DNA of 64,000 nucleotides from Rhizomys pruinosus (lineage: Eukaryota > Chordata > Mammalia > Rodentia > Spalacidae): positions 760,459 through 824,458 of the forward strand of contig VZQC01010433.1 of NCBI GenBank assembly GCA_009823505.1. The letters run 5' to 3'. The translations under genes were made by a program, and so were the position numbers. The notes below the pieces were generated by a model that was not told the origin of the DNA, made no database searches, and saw only the letters and a list, made by a program, of their open reading frames with translations. Positions within the stretch are counted from its first letter, which is position 1. Each line of letters opens with the position of its first letter. This document shows positions 45,008 through 56,076 of this stretch, piece by piece.

Positions 45008-45395
45008 AATTTTTTATTATTTATTGAGTTTTTATTTATTTTTTATTGAAATTTTGACATTTTCATACAATATAGTTTGATGGTATTAGACACCCTCCCC
45101 TTTGTGCACAACCTATAGAGCTGATTTGAGTCCCCAGATATCCTTCAGTTATGATTCAGTCCACTGAGCCCACCCAGAGTTTCAACCCTGTAAGATACTG
45201 TCTCTCTCCTCTCAGCAGACATCAGTTGCCAAAAGTTCCTGAAGTTGAGTTGGGATTCTCACCCACTTCTCCATGTCAATGCTGTGATTCGTCTGATTTG
45301 AGCTTGCATGGGACTTGGGCACCCTGTCACCATTGCTGTGTGTATCAGCCTTTTAAGTGCTTGGAGCTAGTGGGAGGAAACACTACGGCTGTTGT
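45008..45395 (-). mobile_element. Rodent L1 (Lx-like) 3' UTR
   Basis: TTTATTGAAATTTTGACATT, TTTCATACAATATAGTTTGA, CACCCTCCCC and further blocks match, in reverse, the same 3' UTR type as 33110-33552. An (AT)n tract marks the 5' side. Confidence 0.65.
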
Positions 45396-45398
45396 ACT

Positions 45399-45465
45399 AT
45401 ATATATATATATATATATATATGTCTAGTATATTATATTTATTATATTTATACATATATATAAAT

Positions 45466-45502
<37 letters not shown>
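45399..45502. repeat. (TA)n and (TG)n microsatellites
   Basis: TA tract 45399-45422, TATA-rich bridge, TG tract 45466-45501. Confidence 0.92.
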
Positions 45503-45503
<1 letters not shown>

Positions 45504-45585
45504 AATGCATGCTTGTGTGGGTCAGAGGACAACTTGCTTGCATGGCAAGTGTCTTTACCCACTGAGCCATCTCACTGGCCACCTC
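45503..45585 (-). mobile_element. B2/B4-like SINE head fragment
   Basis: GGGTCAGAGGACAACTTGCTTGC and TTACCCACTGAGCCATCTCA CTGG match the reverse of a B2-type SINE. The TG tract replaces its tail. Confidence 0.65.
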
Positions 45586-46496
45586 TGTAGATTCTTAACA
45601 GCATTCAGTAATATCAGCACTTGTAAGTGTTAGCTAATATAATAGGTGTATACTGTTACCTATTATCTATTACTCAGAGATGTGGTCTTATGTGTTATTG
45701 AAATATGAAGAGTTCATTCTAGATCTAAAGCAGAACCTTCCTTGAATGGTTGCTCTCCCTGAAAGCGGTTTCATTCGCGTTCATTGTATTTGCTCTCTGG
45801 AGCTTTGTGCAGCATTCCCCCACCCCACCCCCACCCCCAGTTTCCCCAGTGAGGACTAATATCTCTTTTCTTTATGCTTCCAGCCACTGTTCAGGTAGAG
45901 ACGGGACACAACCAGGGGGACACACTATTGGAAAACTTGAGGAGCACTGGGATGTGAGCACAGAGTTAAGCAGAATTCTGTCGTTTTCTTGCAAGGTGAC
46001 ACCATCCAGTCTGACTCATCCAAATTCAATACTGACATCCTAGGGCTGTCAGACCCAGGAGGAATGAGGTGGACATGGGCTCAGTAAGCACAGATCAGAG
46101 CTGGTCAGAAGCTTGGAGCAGAAATGGTCAGAAGCTCAGAGCAGAGACGGTCAGAAGCTCAGAGCAGAGACGGTCAGAAGCTCAGAGCAGAGACGGTCAG
46201 AAGCTCAGAGCAGAGACCGGGCAGAAGTGCAGGCTGCACAGAATTTTCCCAACTTGCACTCAAAGTAGGGAATGAAATCCAGTTAATCCCCCATGAGGGC
46301 CCTACAAGAACATGATGAACAACAGATCCAGAGAAAGACTTTCTAGAATTCCCTGTCCTAAGGAGGGTGAGTGAGAGGGAAAAGGAACCACCCAGGAAGC
46401 CAAGAGTTCTCAGAAAAAGAACTGACATGTCCTTTTTAAAGTCACCCAACATGGAGTCACTGGTGAGATTTAATTCTCTCTTCTCTTTATTTACAG
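45586..46496. other. Unique stretch with small minisatellite
   Basis: No coding sequence supported. The tandem repeat at 46102-46220 is annotated separately. Confidence 0.5.
46102..46220 (+). repeat. 23-bp tandem repeat, about 5 copies
   Basis: GGTCAGAAGCTCAGAGCAGA plus GAC repeats, with the outer units diverged. The short Arg/Gln/Ser-rich frames it creates are by-products. Confidence 0.93.
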
Positions 46497-46505
46497 GAGG
46501 AGCAT

Positions 46506-46517
46506 AAACCCAAATAC
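46506..46517. repeat. TSD of candidate retrocopy, left
   Basis: AAACCCAAATAC, repeated exactly at 47502-47513 directly after an A-run. Confidence 0.75.
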
Positions 46518-47501
46518 TTTTTTAAAAAAGGAAACATTTTCAGTCCCATAGGTTGACACTTTGAATCGGTCAACAGACTTATGGTTTCTTTCTCAGTAAT
46601 CTCTGAAATTTCCCTATATACTAAACATGACAGAGAAACTGGATTGTTTTGTATATAAGACTGCTTCCACCTGAAATGCTATCACAAGGACTTGGGGGGA
46701 TTTATCTTGTATATGTTATTCTTAGATGTAATAATGCATGAACCTATTTTATAAACTCTCGACTGTGTATTGCTATGTAAAATATGTACAGTATTCATGC
46801 CAACCATCTCTTTAAAAAGTTAGCTTATAAATATTGTATTATTTCTTTGGTCAAACATTTGGACAAAGTCATGTCACCTGGGTCAGGATTTTCAGTGCCA
46901 TCTAGCAAACCACCTGTCTTTAGTCTATGCAGCTAGCAAAAACTATGTAATAGTTTTCGCTTTCAATTTTATATGAGGAGTTCTCTTCACTATTCTGGAT
47001 CCAGTATAGCGAAATTAAAGGCAAAGCCTAAGGTGATTTATTTCTCTTAAAAGAAAAAACTAACTTCAGGAAAAATAGTTGAATCTACTAAAGATAATAA
47101 TGTCTACCATCTCAACACTTCAAAGTCTGCAGTGTTGAGACTGTTGTCTGTGCTTGTTTGTGGAGTAGTTGAATAAAATTGGGCAGCTAAATTTTTCAGT
47201 CCCATATGCCTCCTAAGTAAAAAAAAAATAAGTTATTGAAAATTGCAGAAAAGTAGAAACTGCCCTTTGTGGTGGTGTTTTTGTTTGTTTGTTTTTGTTT
47301 AATGGCATTTTCTGACCAAGCCCATGTCATCTAACTTTCTGTCAATCACATTGTATGAAGCAGAAAAGGTGAAGAGAAATGATTGTATACACTGAACTGC
47401 TTTGCATGATCTCACTTGAGAGGGTCTCATTCTAACTGGTGTAAGAATCTTGACTTTTTTACATTTGGAAACATCAAATAAAAATGGAAACATGAAAAAA
47501 A
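46518..47501 (+). pseudogene. Candidate processed retrocopy of an unidentified transcript (3' UTR part)
   Basis: The 984-base block ends in AATAAA (47477-47482) followed by an A-run that starts 12 bases later. It is bracketed by a 12-base exact duplication (AAACCCAAATAC). Signal, A-tail and TSD together indicate L1-mediated retroposition of a polyadenylated RNA. It has no long reading frame, and the composition (AT-rich with TATTTAT/TTATAAATATT motifs) resembles an mRNA 3' UTR. I cannot identify the parent gene. The alternative is an unknown SINE or LINE tail, but it lacks any known SINE promoter or L1 sequence. Confidence 0.65.
47477..47482 (+). terminator. Polyadenylation signal of the retrocopy
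   Basis: AATAAA, with the A-run beginning 12 bases downstream. Confidence 0.65.
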
Positions 47502-47513
47502 AAACCCAAATAC

Positions 47514-48478
47514 AACTGGACGTGGATTGTCAACCATAGAATCACAGCTCAAGGTCAGTGCGCACAGGCTCAGTTTTCCTAAGGGACTGACAGTGTTCTG
47601 TTACCCTCTCTTTGCTGCTGTGTGCTACTTAGTGGATGTCACCATCTTTATTATAGGTGAGCCTTTTCAGTGTAAAATCCCTCTCCCCCTTTGTTGGAAG
47701 TAGGTGGATATACAGATAAATATAAAGCAAGCTCTGTGTACACTGTGACGGATTCCAGTAAAAAGAGAATCTGATTCCATTTACATATTCTGCAAATTGA
47801 AAAAATTTTATCACTACAACAAAGTGACACTTGAGGATGCTCCATTTCCTAATCTCTTTCCATGTAGAGGAGATCATGAAAAGAGCAGATGTTTCAAAAT
47901 TATGGCCATTGGTTTTACATTTAAGCCCCAAGACACTAAAAAAGGGGGGGTTTCTGCCAAAACATCTATCTAATCATTATGCCTTCCCCTATCCAGAGGC
48001 AGAGGTTCTATTCAACGATTCCAGATGGCAGTGGAGCAACGTGCTTCCTGTTAAATCAGTAAATTGCTGATTATGGTGAAGGACTGCTGGAGTTAAAAAT
48101 ATTAAAAAGATTAAGCCTCTCTTTATTTATTTCTTTTACCCAGAATGGAAATCCTCATTAGAGTATCTTCTCAGTATGTGTCATATGTCAATTGTGTTAG
48201 GTTTCTCAAACTGACTGCTAAGTTCATTATTTAGGAAACAAGGAATATAGTTGAAGGCATGAGAAGTTGTCATTCAAAGTATATTTTTCATATTGAATTT
48301 TTTGGTGTGCCATTTCCAAGGAACCCACATGAAGAATTTCATGCGTTAAACATGTGGCAGTTATTTTCTCCTTATCAACACAATATTTACAGCTAGAACC
48401 TCTGCAGACTGGACAAATAATACAATCAAGATTTAAGCTGCTTCCTCCCTATAGAAAAGCAAGTTAAAAATCAAGCAG
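47514..48478. other. Unique stretch, no gene seen
   Basis: No recognised coding sequence or transposon. Confidence 0.5.
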
Positions 48479-48479
48479 A

Positions 48480-48705
48480 GACTGGAGAGATGATGGCTCA
48501 GTGGTTAAGTGCACTAGCTGTTCTTGCAGAAGAACCAGGTTCGGATCCCACACCCACATGGTAGCTAACAACCATCTATAACACGAGTTCAAGGGGATCT
48601 GATGCCCTCTTCTGTCCCCATGGGTGGTGCACAGCATGGGTGCACTTACATAAATCCAGGCATAACACTCATACACATAAAATATAAAATATATAAAATT
48701 TTAAA
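48480..48705 (+). mobile_element. B2 SINE (older)
   Basis: ACTGGAGAGATGATGGCTCA head (3-base duplication ATG), CACCCACATGGTAGCTAACA body, AAAATATAAAATATATAAAA tail. Confidence 0.9.
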
Positions 48706-48819
48706 AATCAAACAATGTAACATCTTAGAGAAAACTTAAACTTCATTAAAAATAAAAATACATAATTTCTGTACCTGTGTGGCCCCTAAAAACAGTGTTC
48801 ACATCAGTGGTTTAAAAGT

Positions 48820-48925
48820 CATGCTGGCTTACACTAATCCCTTGCACTTGGGATGCAGAGGCAGGCAGAAGTCTGTGAGTTTGAGGCCAACCACAAGGTG
48901 AGATCGGGGGCAGCCAGAGATAAAT
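48820..48925 (+). mobile_element. B1 SINE (old, 3' truncated)
   Basis: CTTGCACTTGGGATGCAGAG GCAGGCAG ... GAGTTTGAGGCCAACCACAA. Confidence 0.7.
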
Positions 48926-49473
48926 AGTGTTGGACTAGAGAAATGTCATTGCCATTAAATATTCAGGTTCACAGCTAAAATAGTAAACATTAATATTTTC
49001 AAAGTGTTTCTAGCAATTATTTCAAAATAGTTAACAATGATGATCGTAGTTTCTTGCACTTAAGTATAAGGAAATCTATGACAGAACTAATCTCTCTTAA
49101 ATGTTAAAACATTTGAAAACTGTGATATTATCTTCTAATCAGGTCACAAACATCAAAATCAACTCAGCAAAATACTTGTAAACATTAATGTTACTTTAAG
49201 TCATATACAGTTCTTTACATAGAAATTAAACATAGTCTTAGCAATAGACAGAGATGTTCCATGTGTGCCTGTATACATGCTACACGTTCACCATATACCT
49301 TGAAGTGCTGCTGTATAAGATACTCAGGATCTAGGCATCAGTGTTATCCTCTCTTCTGACATTTCCATAAAGCAATAAACCATATAAATCTGACAGTTCA
49401 TTCATTAAAATTCCTATTGTATTAAATGACTTAAAATAAACCAAACTTTATTCTTTAGAAATAGTTTCTGAAG

Positions 49474-49699
49474 GGGGCTGGAGAGATGGCCTAGCGGTTA
49501 AGAGCACCGACTGCTCTTGCAGAGGACCCAGGTTCGATCCCCAGCACCCACATGGCGGCTGAGAACCGTCTTTAACTCCAGTTCCAGGGGAATCCGATGC
49601 CCTCTTCTGACCTCTGCGGCATTGCACGACATGGGTGCACAGACCTGCATGCAGACGGTACATTCGTACATATAAAGAATAAATAAAATAAAAAAAAAG
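49474..49699 (+). mobile_element. B2 SINE with TSD
   Basis: GGGGCTGGAGAGATGGCCTA head. Short form lacking the CCAGGAGAACTCC duplication. TSD AGTTTCTGAAGG / AGTTTCTGAGG. Confidence 0.95.
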
Positions 49700-49739
49700 A
49701 GTTTCTGAGGTATCTTATAGGCTAATAAGGTTAAATTCT

Positions 49740-49955
49740 TTTTTAAAGTATTTGTATGTATATGAGTATATTACTTGCATGGAGGTAGGTGCATCCCTGT
49801 CATGTAATGCTCACCGAGATCAGAAGAGGGTGTCAACTTCCCCTGGAACTGGAATTATGGAATGTTGTTAGCCCCCATGTGGGTGCTGGGAATCAAACCT
49901 GGATTCTCTGCAAGAGCAGTCAGTGCTCTTAACCACTGAGTCATCTCTCCAGCCT
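49740..49955 (-). mobile_element. B2 SINE with TSD
   Basis: Reverse B2. The TSD AATAAGGTTAAATTCT (49724-49739) and AATAAGGTAAAATTCT (49957-49972) has one mismatch. It lies only 40 bases from the preceding forward B2. Confidence 0.95.
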
Positions 49956-49972
49956 GAATAAGGTAAAATTCT

Positions 49973-50940
49973 GTAGTCTATTTATAAGAAGTAAGTCTAT
50001 CTATAAGAAGTCTATTTATAGAAGAAAAAAGTAGACTAAATTTTATATATTTATTAGTCTGCTCATATCTGAATCTTTGAAATCAAAATCAAAGACAATA
50101 GAACAATAGTTCCAAAATAGAGTTGGCATTCATTACAAATCAATTAACATTTCCTAGAGTGGGTGAAAGCATAGGATGAAATAACACACTCAACTCTGAC
50201 ACACTTGGTTCTGTCTACTGGAGGATGTAAAAAGCCATCTCAGAACAATGTTCTCAAGAAAGCCACTTCAGAAAAGTACTTTCTATGGTAGCTAAAAGCA
50301 GAGTAATTATTGTTTAAAACAATATGCCTAAGTGATAATTATTGGTAGAATAAGTTGGGACATTTAAATTTTTCATTTTTTGGTCTGGCTTCCATCCCTC
50401 GGGAACACTGAGAAATGTCATACTTCTTAAATGCAGCTCTCTATGACATGGCCAGGGGATAGAGAGTAGTCTGTGACTGAATTTTCTTTTTTTGTGACAG
50501 AATTTTCTAGAGGCCAAGGTTTTTTCCTTTTCTCAGGTCGTGTGTGTGTGTGTGTGTGTGTGTGTGCCTTAAACTTAGTTATCCATATCCAAGAAATGAA
50601 GTGTGTTAAAAACTGTTTCTGCCTTAGTAGCTCCAACAAAGTCACTATGATTTTAATATATTTAAACTGCCTTAAGCAAAAGCCTAACAACCTGTTTGGT
50701 AAAAGTCTCTATAGAGCAATAATGCCTTGTCCTCTCTTCCTCAAGAAACCTTTGGCTCATCAAAAACCACGGGTGAAATATTAATTATTAAGAACTAAGT
50801 AGTGGAACTTAAATGCATATATATATTCAATTATTTTTACATCTATAAATTCAACCAAAGAGACCCATAAACAAAGGAAAGCCAAAGCTCTAAACTGTAG
50901 CCTCTCCAATTTATATGTGATTCATATATTTAGAAATTAT
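49973..50940. other. Unique stretch with (TG)n
   Basis: Contains a TG tract (50540-50567); no gene recognised. Confidence 0.55.
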
Positions 50941-50942
50941 AT

Positions 50943-51080
50943 GCAGGTGTGGTGGTGCATACCTTTAATCCCAGCACTCAGAAGGCAGAGGTAGGTGGAT
51001 CTCTCTGAGTTCAAAGCCAGCTGGTCTACATAGTAAGTTCCAGGACAGCTGGGGCCACAGGGAGACACTGTCTAAAAAAT
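50943..51080 (+). mobile_element. B1 SINE
   Basis: AGGTGTGGTGGTGCATACCT TTAATCCCAGC ... GGGAGACACTGTCTAAAAAA, full length. Confidence 0.93.
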
Positions 51081-51243
51081 ATTACTCCAGTTAATTTAGA
51101 TGAAAAAAGAATCCATTTTAAAAAGTTTGGAGGTCATCTCTAAAACCATTTCCACATCTGTCTAAATAAAAATTTGGTGATAACTATAGATCTAAGCAAA
51201 CAAATAGTGAAAATGTTAAATATTTCCAAAAATATCAAGTTAA

Positions 51244-51350
51244 CTAGATGTAGTGGCTCATGCCTTAAATCCCAGCACTTGGGAGACAGAGGAAGGTGAA
51301 TCTCTGTGAGTGTGAAGCCAGTCTGGCCTATATAGCAAGTTCCAGGCCAA
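51244..51350 (+). mobile_element. B1 SINE (3' truncated)
   Basis: TAGTGGCTCATGCCTTAAATCCC ... AAGTTCCAGGCCAATAAAAC. The terminal GAGACCCTGTCTC block is missing. Confidence 0.88.
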
Positions 51351-52160
51351 TAAAACAAGAGAGAATAAGTAGAAAAGTATGTGTACTGATTTTCTAATTG
51401 TGCTGGCAGAAGTTTTAAGAGACAATGCTTGAAGCCATGTCAAGTCATAGAAATCAGAGTATATAATGTGTATGAATAGGTTTTTCTCAGCAAAGATCTA
51501 ATTAGCCACAGTTAGATGACAAGGAAGTGGGATGCGGCAGAAGTCTTGCAGAAACACTGGCTTTATCCTGTTCCATAACTAACCACTTCAAGTGGCTGTT
51601 TCTTTAAACAACTTGAATTACAGTGAGCAATATGTGATGCTTACTACATGCTAGCTAATATTTATCTACATGAAATGAATTTGTTTAAGTTAAATATTAA
51701 TATGAGCAGATCCATTTAGAAAAGAAAGCTGATAAGCCAATCATTCAATTTGTATTCTTTAGGAAGAACAAGTTCAAAGATCAACCTTTTATATGTATGA
51801 GAGAGGCAGGGAGGGAGGAAGGGAGAGAGGGAGGAAGGGACGGAGGGAGGTTGGTTATATCTCCACAGGATAAATAGGTACTTCTCTTTTATTTCTAAAG
51901 ATCATACTCACTTATTTTTAGAAAGAGATTTTCCTCAATCATATTCACTACCTAAAATAATTGCTTTTGAACATTAGTGTGGCATCAGAGAATCAAGAAA
52001 TATATATATTATTTGATTCCACATTTATAAATCTATGTATACCATAAAAGAAGACAGTTTGAAAATAATCAGTTCTGAGTTCTATGATTACAGAATCATA
52101 AACTTTTTCTATGACATAAATACACACTCTTCAAAAGCTAATTGAGAGTATTTTAAGAGT
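51351..52160. other. Unique stretch with GGGA tract
   Basis: (GGGA/GGAA)n at 51805-51850; otherwise nothing recognised. Confidence 0.55.
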
Positions 52161-52174
52161 GAAAAGGCAGAGAT

Positions 52175-52414
52175 GGGCTGGAGAGATTGCCTAGCGGTTA
52201 GAGCACCGACCGCTCTTACAGAGGACCCGGGTTCGATCCCCAGCACCCACATGGCGGCTGAGAACCATCTGTAACTCCAATTCCAGGAGAACTCCAGTTC
52301 CAGGGGAATCCGACACCCTCTTCTGACCTCCGCGGCATTGCACGACACAGGTGCACAGACCTACATGCAGACAGTACATTCGTACGCATAAATAAATGAA
52401 TAAATAAAATTTAA
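52175..52414 (+). mobile_element. B2 SINE with TSD
   Basis: GGGCTGGAGAGATTGCCTAG head. The TSD AAAAGGCAGAGA is at 52162-52173 and 52415-52426. Confidence 0.95.
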
Positions 52415-52661
52415 AAAAGGCAGAGACAGCTCCTGAGGGACTTAACATAGACATAAAGATTTGAGTTTATGATGTTATTAAAAGCAATTATTTTAGATGA
52501 AATAGGATGTAAAAACTTAAGACTGAGAGGTACAATATTTCATTTTGTTTCATGTACTTTGGGGCTATATTGGTCATCTTCTTATAATTGTATAATGCAT
52601 GCTTTTCTTCATTAAATTTCTTTAAGTCTACTTTGTCATATCAGTGTAACAACTGCCTTTC

Positions 52662-52876
52662 CTTTTAAAAATAGTTTATTATTTCTAGTGTATGAGTATA
52701 TTGCCTGCATGTCTGTAAGTGCACCTGTGTTGTGCAGTACCATTGTACGTGTGTCAGATCCCCTGGAACTGGGTTTACAGATGGTTTTTCGTTGCCAGAT
52801 GGGTGCTGGAATTTGATCCCAGGTCTTCTGCAAGAATAGCCAGTTCTCTTAACTGATGAGCCATTTCTCCAGCCCC
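52662..52876 (-). mobile_element. B2 SINE (old)
   Basis: Reverse B2: GTGTATGAGTATATTGCCTG ... CCCAGGTCTTCTGCAAGAAT ... CATTTCTCCAGCCCC. Confidence 0.9.
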
Positions 52877-52984
52877 AACAACTGCCTTTTCATAACCAAT
52901 GCTTATCTAGTGCATCCTGTCCATCCTTACACTTCTTATGCTGCATTTGAATTTTATGTAGACAGAACACTGTTGAAGCACATT

Positions 52985-54300
52985 TTCACCCACTATGTCA
53001 GAGTCTTTTAATTGAAATATTTAGGCCATTTATACGATAGCTGATTTATTGGCTCACATATGCTGGTCCATTTAAACTATACAGTTCAATAGGTTTATAT
53101 ATTCACAGACTTGCTCAGCCATCACCACAAAGTTTGAACATATTCATCTTTCTCTGGAAACACAAACCCATTAGTATTCACTCCCTATTTCTCCTGCTCT
53201 GTACCTTGTCAGCCCTAGGCAACCAGTAATTTGCTTACTATCTATAGATTTGTCTACTATAGAGAATTCAGATAAATAGAATCATATAATATGTATTCTT
53301 TTATGATTAGGTTTTTGAATACAGCCTAAGATTTTCAACATTGATTCCGGTTGTAGCATGTATTGGTAATTCATTCATTTTTTTATGGATGGGTAATTTT
53401 CCATTTTTATGATTATATTTATTCATCAGTTGATGTACATTTGGTTGCTTCAATCTGAAGGCTGATATGAATAATACTGTTATAAATATTCATGCACAAG
53501 GTTTGTGCGACTGTATGTTTTCACATCTCTTGGGTATTTATCTAAAAGTGGAATTGTCGGGCCTACATGATAATTCTGTGTTGAAACAATATGAAAAACA
53601 GCTACAAAACTTTTGGAAGTAGTTGCATCATTTCATGTTCCTACCAGCCACATATGAGGACTATATTTTCTCTTATCATAACTAATATTTGATATTATCT
53701 ATGTTTTTAATGATAGCTATCCTGATGGGAGAGAGTTGCAAGTCATTGTGGTTTTACTTTACATTTCCCTGGTGTTATGGTGGTATCATAATCCATATCC
53801 CTGGATTATGATGCTCAGCATCTGTTGATGTGCTTATTAGCCTTCTGAATAACCTAACTGTAGAAACATATATACAAATCTTTGGGACATTCCAAGATTG
53901 TGTTGTCTTTTAGGTAGTGACTTCTGGGAATGCATGTTATGGATATACCTCCCTTAACAGTTATGTGATTTGAAAATACTTTCTCCTACCATGTTACTTG
54001 TCTGACTTTCGTTATGATGGGTTTGAAACACAAAAATTTTCAACTCTTATTAAGTCCAGTGTGTTTGTTGCTTATGGTTTTGGGTGTCATTCCCTAATGC
54101 AGTCATGAGTTCTATAACTGCTAGTTTCTATGAGTTTTATAATTTAATTCTATTTAGGTATATGAAACACGTGCAATGAACTTTTATGTAGAGTCTTGGA
54201 ATTGGAAAGTGCTAGCACTCTAGAATATTATGGGTCCATTGCATTTCCACAGGCTATTTATAAACTTCCAATACTTGCTGACATATTGAAGCCAAAGTCC
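52985..54300 (-). mobile_element. Ancient L1M 3' UTR and ORF2 C-terminus
   Basis: AAACTATACAGTTCAATAGG, CCATCACCACAAAGTTTGAA, AATAGAATCATATAATATGT, TCAGTTGATGTACATTTGGT and GCATCATTTCATGTTCCTACC appear in the exact reverse order of a mammalian L1M 3' end. It was broken later by a B1 on its right side. Confidence 0.8.
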
Positions 54301-54309
54301 ATCATCCTA

Positions 54310-54510
54310 TGACTTGCTTTCTTTTCTTTTCTTTTTCTGTGTTTTGTTTTGTTTTGTTGTTTTGCTTTGTTTCGTTTTGAGTCAGGGTCTCCCTTTAGTC
54401 TCAGCTGGCCTGGAGCTTGCTATGTGGGCCAGGCTGGCCTTGAACTCACAGAGATCGCCTGCCTCTGCCTCCTGAGTGCTGGGATTAAAAGCATGCACCA
54501 CCACACCCTT
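54310..54510 (-). mobile_element. B1 SINE
   Basis: TTTTG-rich tail, GAGTCAGGGTCTCCCTTTAG to AGCATGCACCACCACACCC. Confidence 0.92.
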
Positions 54511-55733
54511 TTTATGCCTTATGCTCTCTTTTCTTTGGTTGTTTAATATTTTTCAAGTTTCTACCTTAATTTAGTTATAGTTCTTTGAAGCAAATTGTTT
54601 TGGACAGTTTTCCTAATTGTTGCTGTAGATAACACTACATTCGTGTATAGTTTTTCAGTGTCTAATAGTAGCACCATAGGAGGGTCCTGGGATCAAGTTC
54701 TTGGTAAGCACCTCTGACAGCATGGGGACTGTGAGCTATGACTTTCCAGTGATCATCAGAAAATACTGCCAACATTTTTCCTGTTGTTGGGCCACTTTTT
54801 TACATACTCTTGACTAAAAGGAACAAGATCTTGGAGCATTTTTCCGTGTGCCTACTGGCAATTCTGGGTCAGAGACTTCTGCAGTGCCCCTCTCAAAGTA
54901 CATGAAAAATAAAAAGAAAGTTCAAGGGGGTCACTGCTGTGAAGCTCCCCAAATCCCAATGCCCTAAGGCAGCCTACCTCCTCCTTTCCTCTTTCAGAGA
55001 CCTCCTATGTTTGTGTGTTTTATTTGGGGAGTATCATGTATAAGAGGAAAGACCTAGAAAAAATGTAACTACTTCACTCTGGTATATTTGAAAATAAGAG
55101 TTCATTTTAGAATTAAAAATGACGATTTGCTTCCTTGAACTTCGCTAATACATTTTGATGCTTTCACCAATAATAACTTAGGAAAGTTCAACTATGTTGG
55201 TGAAGGTACCAAATTACTCCTTTTGTTGTTCATATGCAAGCAAACATTCATTTATATTTATCTAAAATAATTGTAAACATTTGAAAATAATTACATGGTT
55301 AAGTCACTTCAATTACTTAAAACAGTTGGATGAGAACACAACAGAATATTCAAACAACAGCTGAGTAGAAGATTTTAATCTCATTACCACTGATGTCAGC
55401 ATTCCACCTGAGGCAAAATTAATTGCTGCAACTTCCACCCACTACTGGACTCATCACATACTCACACTGGATAATTCTGGAAGAGAAGATTCCCTAATAA
55501 AGGGAGATAGAGCACACAGAGTTTTTATTTGGACCTTTGAATCAGAGATAAGTGAGAATGCAATGTAGTCAGAGTTCTGTGTACACAACGGGAAGGATCC
55601 ACGTTATTTACCAGTCCTTTCTTTGTCACCAACAGCTGTAAGGAACACTATCATGGAGTGCCAGCTGGATGATCCTCTGTGGGAACATGAGGAATATGGG
55701 TTCCGGGTGGGTACAATCTAATTTAGAATCTCG
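54511..55733. other. Unique stretch, no gene seen
   Basis: 54650-55050 is less AT-rich than its neighbours but holds no convincing frame. Confidence 0.5.
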
Positions 55734-55734
55734 G

Positions 55735-55870
55735 TTGCGCATTAGTTAAATAATCTAACATCCCCAAAGCTCTGCTTTCTTCTCTACAGCATATAGGTTG
55801 TTAATTCTGTAAAAGGAATTGAATGAAAATATGCAAATTGCCTCTCACAGACTCTCAGAAAATGGTAAAT
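55735..55870 (+). mobile_element. MIR-like SINE relic
   Basis: AGTTAAATAATCTAACATCC, CTTCTCTACAGCATATAGGTTGTT and TGAATGAAAATATGCAAATT follow the MIR 3' half (cytosine-rich block, then the GGTTGTTGTGAGGATTAAATG-type region). Low identity. Confidence 0.45.
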
Positions 55871-56034
55871 ATACACCGACCTCCTGATTTTGTACTGACA
55901 GAACTGTAGCTTAGAGCTCTGTGCCTCAGGAACATCAAGATTGGTTTAAATTAGAATTTCTTCAAACTCTAACTTAAAAGGTAGGGAAACAAAACTTACA
56001 TTTTCTAAGGAAGCATCTTTCCCAAAAATACTTA

Positions 56035-56036
<2 letters not shown>

Positions 56037-56073
<37 letters not shown>
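56037..56073. repeat. (CA)n microsatellite
   Basis: ACAC alternation. Confidence 0.95.

Positions 56074-56076
<3 letters not shown>

Noticed and set aside
46497..46560. Possible terminal exon (polypyrimidine tract and AG at 46495-46496)
   Set aside because: The TSD and A-tail explain the right-hand 3' UTR-like sequence better as a retrocopy starting at 46518. The exon frame ends after about 20 codons.
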